Source of the DNA: Oligoflexales bacterium
GTDB lineage: Bacteria; Bdellovibrionota_B; Oligoflexia; Oligoflexales; JALZUQ01
Length of the DNA: 47,893 bases
Assembly: GCA_023301465.1 (NCBI GenBank)
Contig: JALZUQ010000045.1
Span: forward strand, 1-47,893
Direction: 5' to 3'
The notes under the pieces are model-generated. The model was not told where the DNA came from. It saw only the letters and a program-made list of their open reading frames with translations, and made no database searches. Within the stretch, counting starts at the first letter, position 1. The number at the start of each line of letters is the position of its first letter. Made by a program: the position numbers and the translations under genes. Positions 31,821-41,302 of the stretch are shown in pieces.

Positions 31821-34800
31821 AGACCTACGAACCAAAAAACAAAATTCGACTTGTAACGGCGACTTCTCTTTTTGATGGCCACGATGCCAGTATCAACATC
31901 ATGCGAAGACTGCTTCAAGCTCGTGGCTGTGAAGTTATTCATTTGGGGCATAATCGCTCTGCAGGTGAGATTGCTCACGCAGCACTACAAGAAGATGTTC
32001 ACGGGATTGCTATTTCAAGTTATCAGGGTGGGCACGTCGAGTTCTTTAAATATATCCGTGAAATTTTAGATGAAAACCACGGTAAGGATATTAAAATCTT
32101 TGGAGGCGGTGGTGGAGTGATCACTCCTAACGAGATAAAAGACCTTGAATCTGTAGGAATCACAAAAATATATAGCCCAGAAGATGGTCAAACTCTCGGG
32201 TTAGCAGGCATCATCGGTCATATGATCCGTGAGTGCGATAAAAAAATAGATGAGCCAGTATCAAGTGCAAGTTGGCAAAGAGAATTGTCTAGAAAGCTCA
32301 CACTCATTGAAAATGCTTCTTCTAGTGCATTACAACTGAGTGAAGTAAACCATAAACAACACGTTCTTGGTATTACTGGGACTGGTGGGGCTGGTAAAAG
32401 TTCATTAACAGATGAACTTTTAATGCGAATGGTAGTGGATAATCCAAAAATAAAAATTGGTATTCTTTGTATTGACCCATCCAAAAAGAAAACGGGTGGA
32501 GCTCTTCTAGGTGATAGAATACGAGTGAACTCTGCAATCTATACAGATAATATTTTCTTGAGAAGCTTTGCAACGCGTGACTCTGGTGTAGAGCTGTCGT
32601 CCATTACAAAAGAAGCTCTTCAGTGTATGCAGTCTCATGAGCTTGATCTTATTATTGTTGAGACATCTGGAATTGGTCAGGGTAATACTGGTATTTTAGA
32701 TGTTTGTGATAGCAGTTTATATGTCATGACAGCTGAGTATGGAGCAGCTACTCAATTAGAAAAAATCGATATGTTAGATTTTGCAGATTTTGTTGCCATT
32801 AATAAGTTCGAAAGACCAGCAAGTTTAGACGCCATCCGTGACGTTCGAACCACTATGAGGCGTTCACGTTATAAGGGAGTCCATCGTGATGCATATCCAG
32901 TTTATGGCACCATTGCATCTCGTTTTAATGATGATGGAGTAAACGCACTTTATAGTGATTTACTTTCTCATATTAATACGAAAGCTGAGTTAGGTTTTAA
33001 TATTGATAAGACACGCCCTTGCAGTGTTGAGTCTACTCAAAGAGAGTCTTTAATTCCCGCTTCTCGTCAAAACTACTTATATGAAATAGCTGAGACCATT
33101 CAAAAATATCATGAGAATGTTGAAGAGCAAGCAAATGCAGCTCATATTTTGCAATCACTCAACGTGGCTTCTGAGTATGCTGGTGTAGACCTAGAGCAAA
33201 AGTCTGAAGAAGCAGCTAGCCAGTTGTCTGATGAATTAAAAACTCACTTACAGAACTGGCCTGAAATTCAAAAGAACTATGGTTCTCAAAGTTTTACTTA
33301 CAAGGTACGAGGCAAAGATGTAGTCATTGAGCCAAGGTTCAAAACATTATCTCACCTTGATTTACCTAAAGTTTCCCTGCCGAGTTATAAAAGCCATTTT
33401 GAGTTAGCAAAGTTTTTTCTAAAAGAAAATGTTCCGGGTTCTTTTCCGTATACTGCTGGTGTCTTTCCATTTCGCCGCAAAGGGGAGGACCCAAAAAGAC
33501 AGTTTGCTGGTGAGGGTGGCCCGGTAAGAACCAATACACGTTTTCATTTCTTAACAAAGAACGACTCTTTTAAACGTCTTAGTACTGCTTTTGATAGTGT
33601 AACACTGTATGGCTCTCAGCCTCATTCGAGACCTGATATTTACGGAAAAGTAGGTGAGTCTGGGGTTTCAATTGCAACTCTTCAAGATATGCGTGATTTG
33701 TATTCTGGGTTTGATCTTACAGATCCTTCTACAAGTGTGAGTATGACTATCAACGGCCCAGCTCCGATTATTTTAGCAATGTATATGAATGCTGCAGTCG
33801 ATCAGCAAGTTGATGCTTTCGAAAAACAAAATAAGAAAAAACCGAACCCTGATGAATTAAATAAAATTTTTGAAAAAACGATTCAAGTGGTTAGAGGAAC
33901 CGTTCAAGCAGATATCTTAAAAGAAGATCAAGCACAAAACACATGTATTTTTTCTACAGAATTTGCTCTTAAAATGATGGGTGACGTTCAAGAATATTTC
34001 ATCAAAAACAAAGTAAAGAATTATTACAGTGTTTCGATTTCTGGATATCATATTGCGGAAGCTGGTGCGAATCCCATCACGCAATTAGCCTTTACATTGG
34101 CCAATGGCTTTACTTACGTTGAATATTATCGTTCACGGGGAATGCATATTGATGAAATTTCTCAAAACCTATCTTTTTTCTTTTCCAACGGAATTGATGC
34201 AGAGTATGCGGTGCTTGGTCGTGTCGCTAGAAGAATTTGGGCGATTGCTCTAAGAGATGTGTACGGTGCAGGTGATCGGGCTCAAAAACTAAAATATCAT
34301 ATTCAAACCTCTGGTCGTTCTTTGCATGCTCAAGAAATTGATTTTAATGATATCCGTACCACGCTTCAGGCTCTACTTGCTCTTTATGATAATTGTAACT
34401 CTTTGCATACGAATGCTTATGATGAGGCCATTACTACTCCTACTGAGGAGAGTGTACGGCGAGCAATGGCAATTCAATTGATTATCAATAAAGAGTTTGG
34501 CCCAAATAACTGTGAAAATATCAATCAAGGTTCTTATTTTTTGACGGAATTAACAGACTTAGTAGAAGCTGCAGTTTGTGAAGAATTCAAAAGAATATCT
34601 TTGCGAGGTGGAGTGCTTGGTGCAATGGAAACCCAGTATCAGCGTAGCCGAATTCAAGAAGAGAGTCTTTACTACGAAAGCCTCAAAGACTCTGGAGAAC
34701 TGCCAATTGTTGGGGTAAATACTTATCAAAACCCACAAGTTTTAAGTGGTGAGTATGTGCGTCCAGAAATTGATTTGATCCGTGCAAGTTATGAAGAAAA

Positions 34801-35002
34801 AGATGACCAGTTAAATCGCTTAAAAACTTTTAAAGGTCAACAATCAGATCAAGCAAAACAAGCATTAGATGAGCTAACTGCCTGTGTGGTAAGTGGGGAT
34901 AATATTTTTGCTCAATTACTGAAGACTGTAAGGCACGCATCTTTAGGTGATATCTCTGAAGCTCTTTATAGGGTCGGTGGTAGGTATCGTCGAAACATGT
35001 AA
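31769..35002 (+). CDS. icmF: Fused isobutyryl-CoA mutase IcmF
   Basis: An adenosylcobalamin-dependent acyl-CoA mutase interconverting isobutyryl-CoA and butyryl-CoA (related pairs such as isovaleryl/pivalyl-CoA are known). Three parts are fused: an N-terminal B12 domain with LFDGHDASIN (cobalamin His38), a MeaI-type G-protein chaperone with P-loop GTGGAGKS (204-211) and GIGQGN, and a C-terminal mutase TIM barrel with FPYTAGVFPFRR, RQFAGEGGP, TRFHFL, YGSQPHSRPDIYGK and ISGYHIAEAGANP. The total of 1077 residues is the normal IcmF size. ATG 31769 is preferred because AAGGAG is 8 nt upstream; ATG 31763 is too close. The start lies inside murJ. The chaperone repairs or loads the cofactor. Confidence 0.96.
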   Translation: MVEVSKNKDSGNIRQELETYEPKNKIRLVTATSLFDGHDASINIMRRLLQARGCEVIHLGHNRSAGEIAHAALQEDVHGIAISSYQGGHVEFFKYIREILDENHGKDIKIFGGGGGVITPNEIKDLESVGITKIYSPEDGQTLGLAGIIGHMIRECDKKIDEPVSSASWQRELSRKLTLIENASSSALQLSEVNHKQHVLGITGTGGAGKSSLTDELLMRMVVDNPKIKIGILCIDPSKKKTGGALLGDRIRVNSAIYTDNIFLRSFATRDSGVELSSITKEALQCMQSHELDLIIVETSGIGQGNTGILDVCDSSLYVMTAEYGAATQLEKIDMLDFADFVAINKFERPASLDAIRDVRTTMRRSRYKGVHRDAYPVYGTIASRFNDDGVNALYSDLLSHINTKAELGFNIDKTRPCSVESTQRESLIPASRQNYLYEIAETIQKYHENVEEQANAAHILQSLNVASEYAGVDLEQKSEEAASQLSDELKTHLQNWPEIQKNYGSQSFTYKVRGKDVVIEPRFKTLSHLDLPKVSLPSYKSHFELAKFFLKENVPGSFPYTAGVFPFRRKGEDPKRQFAGEGGPVRTNTRFHFLTKNDSFKRLSTAFDSVTLYGSQPHSRPDIYGKVGESGVSIATLQDMRDLYSGFDLTDPSTSVSMTINGPAPIILAMYMNAAVDQQVDAFEKQNKKKPNPDELNKIFEKTIQVVRGTVQADILKEDQAQNTCIFSTEFALKMMGDVQEYFIKNKVKNYYSVSISGYHIAEAGANPITQLAFTLANGFTYVEYYRSRGMHIDEISQNLSFFFSNGIDAEYAVLGRVARRIWAIALRDVYGAGDRAQKLKYHIQTSGRSLHAQEIDFNDIRTTLQALLALYDNCNSLHTNAYDEAITTPTEESVRRAMAIQLIINKEFGPNNCENINQGSYFLTELTDLVEAAVCEEFKRISLRGGVLGAMETQYQRSRIQEESLYYESLKDSGELPIVGVNTYQNPQVLSGEYVRPEIDLIRASYEEKDDQLNRLKTFKGQQSDQAKQALDELTACVVSGDNIFAQLLKTVRHASLGDISEALYRVGGRYRRNM

Positions 35003-35126
35003 TAAATAGATTTTTTTATCTATTTATATCAGTTGCTTATGGAAAATTTTGCCGTCTCAGTATGATTCTGTCAAAGGAATTTGAAAATCAGCCGATAGGA
35101 TAGAAAAGCATATAAGAGATGAAATC

Positions 35127-35612
35127 GTGCCCGGAAACAAAAACTTAAAAAAGAAATTAGAAGACATCCGTAAACAAAAAATGGTGTCTCAAAAAGTTGT
35201 AAAACTTAGCGATTTTCGTAAAATTAAAAAACAGTCTCAATCGAAGACCGTACTGGTGGTAGATGATGACCCTATCATGCGTAGTGCATTAGATCGTATC
35301 CTCAAGAAAAAAGGTTATGAAGTAAAGCTAGCTGCTGATGGTTTTGAATTGTCAGAACAGTTAGAGATAGGTCATGTGGATCTTATCTTATTAGATGTAA
35401 ATCTACCTTGGGTAGATGGCTACGAAATCTGTTCGGTGGTGAGAGATAACCCACTTCTTTCAGATATTCCAATTGTCTTTGTATCTGCTCGTTCTACTGA
35501 TAGTGATATTAAAAAAGGCTATGATGCGGGTGGTACTGACTACGTTGCAAAGCCCTTTGATGTTGATCAGATGACTGAACTGGTGAGTGCAATCCTTATG
35601 AAATCAGCATAA
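35127..35612 (+). CDS. Single-domain response regulator with basic N-tail
   Basis: A 161-residue CheY-like receiver. The acidic pocket is VVDDDP (Asp46-48), the phospho-acceptor is Asp90 in LLDVNLP, the switch Ser120 is in VFVSAR, and Lys142 is in AKPF. The first 40 residues are strongly basic and may bind nucleic acid or a partner. There is no output domain and no adjacent histidine kinase. The GTG start has a weak AGAG upstream. Confidence 0.9.
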   Translation: MPGNKNLKKKLEDIRKQKMVSQKVVKLSDFRKIKKQSQSKTVLVVDDDPIMRSALDRILKKKGYEVKLAADGFELSEQLEIGHVDLILLDVNLPWVDGYEICSVVRDNPLLSDIPIVFVSARSTDSDIKKGYDAGGTDYVAKPFDVDQMTELVSAILMKSA

Positions 35613-35723
35613 TAGCTTCCTCAAACCCATGGGGTAAAAGCATTTCCACTTTGACTGAAAATTACACACACTTTTCATATTGCAAAACCTTGTAAATATG
35701 TTTAACTAGAAATCTGGCACTTT

Positions 35724-35799
35724 TCCCGAGTAGCTCAGTTGGTAGAGCGGGTGACTGTTAATCACCTTGTCGGCGGTTCGAGTCCGTCCTCGGGAGCCA
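35724..35799 (+). tRNA. tRNA-Asn (GTT)
   Basis: A 76-nt cloverleaf: acceptor TCCCGAG (35724-35730) with CTCGGGA (35789-35795), D arm with AGCTCAGTTGGTAGAGC, anticodon stem GGTGA/TCACC around loop CTGTTAA with anticodon GTT at 35757-35759, T loop GGTTCGAGTCC, discriminator G and encoded CCA at 35797-35799. A possible promoter (TTGCAA 35680-35685, TAACTA 35703-35708) lies upstream. Confidence 0.97.
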
Positions 35800-35813
35800 T
35801 TCATCACAAAGTC

Positions 35814-35839
35814 ACGAGCCATCAGGCTCGTTTTTTTTT
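35814..35839 (+). terminator. Rho-independent terminator after tRNA-Asn
   Basis: ACGAGCC / GGCTCGT stem with an ATCA loop followed by eight further T, 15 nt after the tRNA CCA end. Confidence 0.95.
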
Positions 35840-35877
35840 CTCGACAGCATCACTTTTAATTTTAAAGGGGTGATACC

Positions 35878-36258
35878 ATGGCAAAAAGCCATTGCTTATT
35901 TTGCTCATTAGAAAGATCAGAGCTCATCAAAGAAAACAATTCTATGATGGCAATAGAAGATAAATATCCTGTTACAAAACATCATATATTGCTCATACCA
36001 AAGATCCATCGTTTAGATTTTTTTGATCTCACTGTAGAAGAGCTAAATGACTACCATAGCCTTCTCAATAAAATGAAAGATTCTATCATTAAAAAAGATA
36101 AAACCATCACAGGGTTTAATATAGGAATGAACTGTGGTGCCTCTGCAGGTCAAACTGTTTTTCATTGCCACATACATTTGATTCCTCGTAGAAACGGAGA
36201 TATGAATGATCCTGCTGGTGGAGTGCGAGGTGTTATTCCTCACATGCAAAAATACTAA
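35878..36258 (+). CDS. HIT-family nucleotide hydrolase/transferase
   Basis: A 126-residue histidine-triad protein: FHCHIHLIPR carries the His96-x-His98-x-His100 motif, with the middle His acting as nucleophile on nucleotide phosphoramidates or similar substrates. Near the N-terminus CLFC is half of a zinc knuckle common in Hint-like proteins. AAAGGGG lies 7-8 nt before the ATG. The C-terminal GGVRGVIPHMQKY is typical. Housekeeping, cytoplasmic. Confidence 0.93.
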   Translation: MAKSHCLFCSLERSELIKENNSMMAIEDKYPVTKHHILLIPKIHRLDFFDLTVEELNDYHSLLNKMKDSIIKKDKTITGFNIGMNCGASAGQTVFHCHIHLIPRRNGDMNDPAGGVRGVIPHMQKY

Positions 36259-36377
36259 ATATTTTGCTTTTTATTAGGTTTTTTATCTCGTTAATATTTC
36301 AGTAAAAAAATCGAGATATTTATGAAAGTGACAAACTAGGTGTTTTACTCACTTTTATTTCATGCCGATTTCTATGT

Positions 36378-38633
36378 ATGAAATATACGATTCAATTATC
36401 TACAGCAGTACTCATTTTATTCTTGTTTTCTATGTATTCAAAGTCATTTTTATACGATGATTTAGAAAACAAGATAGCCATTCCATCATCGCTGTGGGCA
36501 CGTGATAAAATAGACGGCCCGGTAGACTTAACCGATAAAATTTCTATCCTTGTTTGGGATAATAAAACATACAACAAACTAGGTGATCCAGACTTAATGT
36601 CATCCAAAACATTTCTCGAGCTTTTAAATATCGTATGCCACAACAAGCCAAGAATCGTAATTATTGATAAAAAATTTGCAAATTTAAAATTAAATAAAAA
36701 TGAAAATAAGCTGTATCAAGATGCTTTTAGAAAATGTAAAATTGCAACGTTAGCAGATTTTTCAAACCCCAAAAATTACTTAGATGTTCCAAGCGTGCCG
36801 GATGAGTTGTTGAGGAAATTCTCAGTGAATGACCATAGGTCGGAAAAAACAATTAGTTCTGAGAAGCTGTACGCTGCAAATCCATTTTATTTAGACTCTA
36901 TTTCAGCGATAGGCAATGCAAACTATAAAGAACCGGGTTACATTAAACCTTTTAAAGAAATTAACGGATATGTCATCCCTCATATTGGTTTGACTGCTGT
37001 TAAAAACATTCAGTTTTCTAATAAAGAAGTTCATGTTGATTTTAAGAAAACAAGATTGAGTCTCAATCATGAGACTTTTATTAACTGGGTGCCACAGAAA
37101 AGGCTTTTAAAAAGGTCTATTTCTATCCATAGTTTAATGAAATTTTCTCAAAAGAAAAAAACATTAAAAACAAAAGCAATTGCTGAAGATGATACCGTTC
37201 TTATATTGCCTTTGTTTTATACTGGTTCAGCAGATTTTAAAGGAACTCCTTACGGTGAAACTCCTGGTGGATTTGCAATTGCTTCTGTGGTGAATAGTGT
37301 CATGAAAAATAATTGGATTTCTATCTCTGATTATCAAAAATCTTTAGTCTTTATCTTGTTTTTACTTGTATCTCTTTTGGTGGTTTTTCAAAAAAGCATT
37401 CGTTTTAACGTGATGAGTTATTTTGGCATTAATGTAATCTTTTTTGCAGCTACTATATTTATATTCGTGCAGTATCAAATCATGTTTAAATGGTTTCATC
37501 CTTTTGTGATGATTAATCTTGGGTTTATTTCTCAGTTTGCTATTAAGTTTTTTCAAAATGAAATTAATAACCAAGTGTATCAACAAGCTTTAGGTGGGGT
37601 GGTTTCACCTGACGTTCTTCAGTATATACAACAAAACCCAAGCAAACTTGATTTAACTCCATGCGAGCATGAAATTAGTGTGGTGTTTGTGGACTTTATT
37701 AGCTTCTCAACTTTAGCAGAGCAATCGGACCCTAGAGAAGTATTTATGAATTTGAGAAGTGGTCTTAACCTCTTAAGTAAAATTGTTCATCAATATGATG
37801 GGGTGGTGGATAAATCACTTGGTGATGGTCTGTTATGTTACTTTGGTTATGATCCTATTAGGCGAACAAATACATCTGATCACGCACAAAAAGCATTGGA
37901 AGCATCTATTGAGATGCAAAGAAGCGTTGCAAAAACGTGGGTAGAGAATAAAGACAACCCAGAGTGTCTTCCTATTCGAATTGGAATCAATACAGGTCAT
38001 GCAATGGTTGGTAATATTTGTGATGATGATAAAGTAGATTTGTCAATTATTGGTCATACTGTTAATTTAGCACAACGGTACGAAGGGAATTGTGAGTCAT
38101 TTAAGATTATGATTGGCCCGACGACAAAACTCAAGCTAAAAGATGAATATTACTTAAAACATCTCATAAAAAGAAAAATTAGTATTAAGCATTATTTGGG
38201 TCAATACAATGCTTACGAAATTGATCCTTTTGATATGGAAGCTTCTCAAAAACCAGAGATAGACCTTTTGGCTGCTGTAAGAAATTTTCGTGAATCAATT
38301 CAATTAGATCGAAAAGACAAAAGGTATCTTGTGGAAGCAGAATGGAAGACTGAGGTAACAGATAGTTATGGGAAGGTTATTGGAGAGCTTCTCAATTTTT
38401 CATATTCAGGTGTCTGTTTATTTCTATATGACTTTATAAGTGCAGAGAGTCCATTAATATTTAATATTGAAATTAAGGATGAGGTCTTTGAAGTTTCTCA
38501 AACTGGATTATTACAAGGCAGGATTGCTTGGGGTAAAAAATATAAAAATGGTTTTATTCATGGTGTATCTTTGGTTTTTAGTGATTCAGAAAGTGAATCG
38601 ACCTTTGCTAAGACGATGAAAATGATTTCCTGA
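36378..38633 (+). CDS. CHASE2 - class III cyclase - PilZ protein
   Basis: A 751-residue signalling protein. An N-terminal helix (7-24) leads to an extracytoplasmic CHASE2 sensor (about 30-315), three membrane helices (322-338, 347-367, 373-391), and a class III nucleotide cyclase domain (430-615). The metal Asp439 and Asp483, Lys479 in the adenine-selecting position (DKSLGDG) and Asn563/Arg567 in TVNLAQR are all present, so it should make cAMP. After a linker, residues 645-735 look like PilZ: RKDKR (645-649) and NFSYSG (673-678) match the c-di-GMP-binding RxxxR and (D/N)xSxxG motifs. The protein thus may couple an outside signal and c-di-GMP to cAMP output. It stands alone as a transcription unit. 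Confidence 0.9.
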   Translation: MKYTIQLSTAVLILFLFSMYSKSFLYDDLENKIAIPSSLWARDKIDGPVDLTDKISILVWDNKTYNKLGDPDLMSSKTFLELLNIVCHNKPRIVIIDKKFANLKLNKNENKLYQDAFRKCKIATLADFSNPKNYLDVPSVPDELLRKFSVNDHRSEKTISSEKLYAANPFYLDSISAIGNANYKEPGYIKPFKEINGYVIPHIGLTAVKNIQFSNKEVHVDFKKTRLSLNHETFINWVPQKRLLKRSISIHSLMKFSQKKKTLKTKAIAEDDTVLILPLFYTGSADFKGTPYGETPGGFAIASVVNSVMKNNWISISDYQKSLVFILFLLVSLLVVFQKSIRFNVMSYFGINVIFFAATIFIFVQYQIMFKWFHPFVMINLGFISQFAIKFFQNEINNQVYQQALGGVVSPDVLQYIQQNPSKLDLTPCEHEISVVFVDFISFSTLAEQSDPREVFMNLRSGLNLLSKIVHQYDGVVDKSLGDGLLCYFGYDPIRRTNTSDHAQKALEASIEMQRSVAKTWVENKDNPECLPIRIGINTGHAMVGNICDDDKVDLSIIGHTVNLAQRYEGNCESFKIMIGPTTKLKLKDEYYLKHLIKRKISIKHYLGQYNAYEIDPFDMEASQKPEIDLLAAVRNFRESIQLDRKDKRYLVEAEWKTEVTDSYGKVIGELLNFSYSGVCLFLYDFISAESPLIFNIEIKDEVFEVSQTGLLQGRIAWGKKYKNGFIHGVSLVFSDSESESTFAKTMKMIS

Positions 38634-38641
38634 TTTTGATT

Positions 38642-40327
38642 TCATTCAATGCATTCTTCAATAGATTGCCGACCATTATTAGCGAAACAACTTTTATTAT
38701 TTACAAACAACCTATTACTAATATCTGTATTATTATGGTACGTCGTATCGCAAAAGAAATCAGAGACCGTTTCGTTTTCGCCAAGTGGAAACTTTATAAT
38801 TTCAGTTGCATTTGCTTCAAGCCTAAATCCCGGGGCTGATTCTCCGTTTTTATTGCAAAGTAGTATATTGTTTCTGGTTAGTTTTGTTAAGTCAAAAATA
38901 GCAGTAGATCTTTTGATAAATGTTAATATCTGTTTATTTGGTTCTAAAGTACTATTTTCATCAGTTATCTCTTTATTTTGAATATTCAGCGTTGTTGGTA
39001 CTTCAGTAGACCCTTCTATTGCTAGCGGATCAAAGTTTAGAGTAGAGTTTGCATCGACGGAGATGCAAGTTGCGTCACAATTATGAAGGTCAAGGCTTGT
39101 GTATCTAAAACTCGCATTAGTATTTTCAGTTATACCTAGTGCAGTCGATCCTGCATTCGTTGATTTAATAATTTTATTACTGTATTGTCCTACGAAATCA
39201 CTAAGACTGGATTTCACTAACCAAAGATTGAGGTGAAAGTTATCAATTTCTATTTGAGCGTTTTCTTCAATTAATATAGTAGATTCATTAACAAATATCC
39301 CATTTTTCTCAGAATTAGATCCAAGCTTCTTAAGTGATAGTTTATTGCCTATTTTTAAAGTGGATCCACTTGTATTTATACCAGATGCATCGCCTTCAAT
39401 AGAGATATTTGAAAATTTTATTGAGGATTCTATAGCCATTATACCGATTGTTTTTGCTTCGATAAAAATATTTGAAAAATTTATTGAAGATTCATTAGTA
39501 GAAATACCTATTTTATTTGGTTTGATGTTGATGTTTTTAATAATAACCGGTGCACTAGTTTTAATTTTCTCAATAGTTAATGCGGTGCTTAAGTTGTCTT
39601 CATCAAGTTCAATGGTAAAATTTTCCTCATTATTAAATTCACTGTCATATCCAATAATGCTTAACTCACCATTCTGTGATATTGTATGATCACTTAATTC
39701 AATCGATTCCTTATATATACCTACATTCGCAACTTTAATAATAAAACTATGTTGGATACCTACTGGAATTTGCTGAATGGCAGAAACAATATTGTTGCAA
39801 GGTCTTTCTTGACTACATATGAAGTTGTTTGGGTCGGCTTCACTATGGATATAAAACTCTCGTGCTTCAAATGAATCTTGACGATTATTTCTATCAATTT
39901 TTGCTGATAACTTGATAATACCTATTTCAGTGTCTGCTTCATAGTCAACAAATGTAGCGTCAAAAATATTATTGATTTGTCCTTTATCATCTAAGATAAA
40001 TGTATAAGGAGACTCAGCACCTAAATGAGTAATGCTTGCATCTATCCACTCGTCGCCAGCGGTTTTTATTTTTGCAGAAGACTCTGTTGGTTTAATGGAT
40101 AGTTTTTCATTATCATCATTGATAATGGCACATCCAACACGACCAAATTCGAGTTCATTAATACTAGTGACATATGAACACTGCATCGCCAAGCTAGCTC
40201 CAGTAATATTGGTAGGAAGCCCAACACCTTCCTCAAATTCTTCTTCAGTAACATTATCACCAGCACAAGAAATACTGAGTCCTGTTATCAGGATCATGAG
40301 GCTAAAAATTTTGTGTAGGTTGTGCAT
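38642..40327 (-). CDS. Lipoprotein with beta-helix-like repeats
   Basis: A 561-residue predicted lipoprotein: signal peptide with lipobox LSISC, then an acidic linker, a beta-rich domain and, from about residue 195, repeated strand units of Ile/Ser/Asn character such as SSINFSNIFIEAKTIGI and SSIKFSNISIEGDASGI. These resemble coils of a right-handed parallel beta-helix as in pectate-lyase-like proteins and adhesins. The C-terminal part has several Cys pairs. Surface exposed or periplasmic; function unknown. No obvious catalytic motif. Convergent with the cyclase gene, 8 bp apart. Confidence 0.8.
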   Translation of the reverse strand: MHNLHKIFSLMILITGLSISCAGDNVTEEEFEEGVGLPTNITGASLAMQCSYVTSINELEFGRVGCAIINDDNEKLSIKPTESSAKIKTAGDEWIDASITHLGAESPYTFILDDKGQINNIFDATFVDYEADTEIGIIKLSAKIDRNNRQDSFEAREFYIHSEADPNNFICSQERPCNNIVSAIQQIPVGIQHSFIIKVANVGIYKESIELSDHTISQNGELSIIGYDSEFNNEENFTIELDEDNLSTALTIEKIKTSAPVIIKNINIKPNKIGISTNESSINFSNIFIEAKTIGIMAIESSIKFSNISIEGDASGINTSGSTLKIGNKLSLKKLGSNSEKNGIFVNESTILIEENAQIEIDNFHLNLWLVKSSLSDFVGQYSNKIIKSTNAGSTALGITENTNASFRYTSLDLHNCDATCISVDANSTLNFDPLAIEGSTEVPTTLNIQNKEITDENSTLEPNKQILTFIKRSTAIFDLTKLTRNNILLCNKNGESAPGFRLEANATEIIKFPLGENETVSDFFCDTTYHNNTDISNRLFVNNKSCFANNGRQSIEECIE

Positions 40328-40515
40328 TTACTTAATAACTCCAGATGCTTGTAATGTTTCGGAAGAGAAAAGTTTTATCTTAGAATATCGTAATTTATCA
40401 GTAATATTATATACTTGTGTTGGATCTGTTTTTAGAGGGATGCCTTTTCAAGGTAAGATTAGTATTCATTTTAATTTCCCTTCATGAAATTTCTAAATAT
40501 TTTTATCTTTGTCGG

Positions 40516-40782
40516 ATGAAAATGCTCCTAATAGTAGAGATGTTTATTTTGCTGATTTGCATACAAAGAGCGCTTCTATTCGGTGAGGGGTTATTAAAAA
40601 ATTTAGATGAGGAAATAATGCTTGTAAAATGCGGAGTTAAAAAAGTTTATTCTCTCAACCATGGTCAAGAATTTCGTGATCATGGGTGTTCTAAATATTT
40701 TAATAAAATTAAAATCCATACACGTTCTTATAAAGTAGGTGATTCACCCAGATATTTTTTTAGGATTGATTATCATGATTAG
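40516..40782 (+). CDS. Small secreted or membrane-anchored protein
   Basis: An 88-residue protein with a hydrophobic N-terminus (MKMLLIVEMFILLICIQ...) and a basic, Cys-containing remainder. The Glu within the hydrophobic start is reminiscent of TadE-like pseudopilins, but the match is weak and there is no cleavage Gly. A second ATG is at 40522. First gene of a four-gene string with overlaps that ends in the secretin-like gene. The frame opens earlier at 40417 but the ATG at 40516 begins the hydrophobic segment. Confidence 0.5.
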   Translation: MKMLLIVEMFILLICIQRALLFGEGLLKNLDEEIMLVKCGVKKVYSLNHGQEFRDHGCSKYFNKIKIHTRSYKVGDSPRYFFRIDYHD

Positions 40783-40924
40783 AATTTTAATTTATTTTAT
40801 GTTGGTGTTATGGGGGTTGAAATATCATCAAAGATTGATTTCACATTACTCTCAATTAATTAGTTATCTGTATACCTATGATCATTACAAAATGAAAAAA
40901 CAAATAATGAAAAATGATAATTAA
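40775..40924 (+). CDS. Small single-helix membrane protein (49 aa)
   Basis: A 49-residue product with one membrane helix (MIRILIYFMLVLWGLKY) and a basic Tyr/Lys-rich tail. It overlaps the preceding gene by 8 nt, and its TAA directly abuts the ATG of the next gene. The spacing is what supports it as a real gene; no family is recognised. Confidence 0.45.
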   Translation: MIRILIYFMLVLWGLKYHQRLISHYSQLISYLYTYDHYKMKKQIMKNDN

Positions 40925-41302
40925 ATGTTTAAAAAACTCTATAAAGAGAGCGTTATTTTGCTGTGTGGTTTTATGTTAGCTTTGGTGCTGCTCGGTTATC
41001 AATATAATAAATCCATTGCTGAGCTGCAAAATATTAAGTCTGGGATTTATATTGTCATAAAAAAAAGCAAGACAAATTCTATACCTTCAAAGATGTTAGT
41101 TAAAAAATCTAGGTGCTATATCGCTTTAGATCAAAAAAATATTTTAGAAGGGGTCGGTAGTTATTTTGTGAAGATTCCTGTCAGTAAAATCCCACTTAAA
41201 GTGTTATCTCAAATCTTAAAAATAAAAGTTAATTATATCACCAATGTTCACAAAAACATGAAAGAATGCCATGCGAACCATTTTGTTTTTTATAGCTATT
41301 AG
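40925..41302 (+). CDS. Single-span membrane-anchored protein
   Basis: A 125-residue protein with a basic N-terminus, a membrane helix at about residues 9-27 and an extracytoplasmic basic remainder with strand-like IYIVIKK and YFVKIPV segments. Position between small membrane proteins and a CpaC-like gene makes a CpaB-like role conceivable, but I see no SAF-domain signature. It begins immediately after the previous stop and overlaps the next gene by 32 nt. Confidence 0.55.
   Translation: MFKKLYKESVILLCGFMLALVLLGYQYNKSIAELQNIKSGIYIVIKKSKTNSIPSKMLVKKSRCYIALDQKNILEGVGSYFVKIPVSKIPLKVLSQILKIKVNYITNVHKNMKECHANHFVFYSY

Noticed and set aside
35003-35026. Hairpin TAAATAGAT / ATCTATTTA after icmF
   Set aside because: The stem is almost wholly A-T and has no following T run, so it is not convincing as a terminator.
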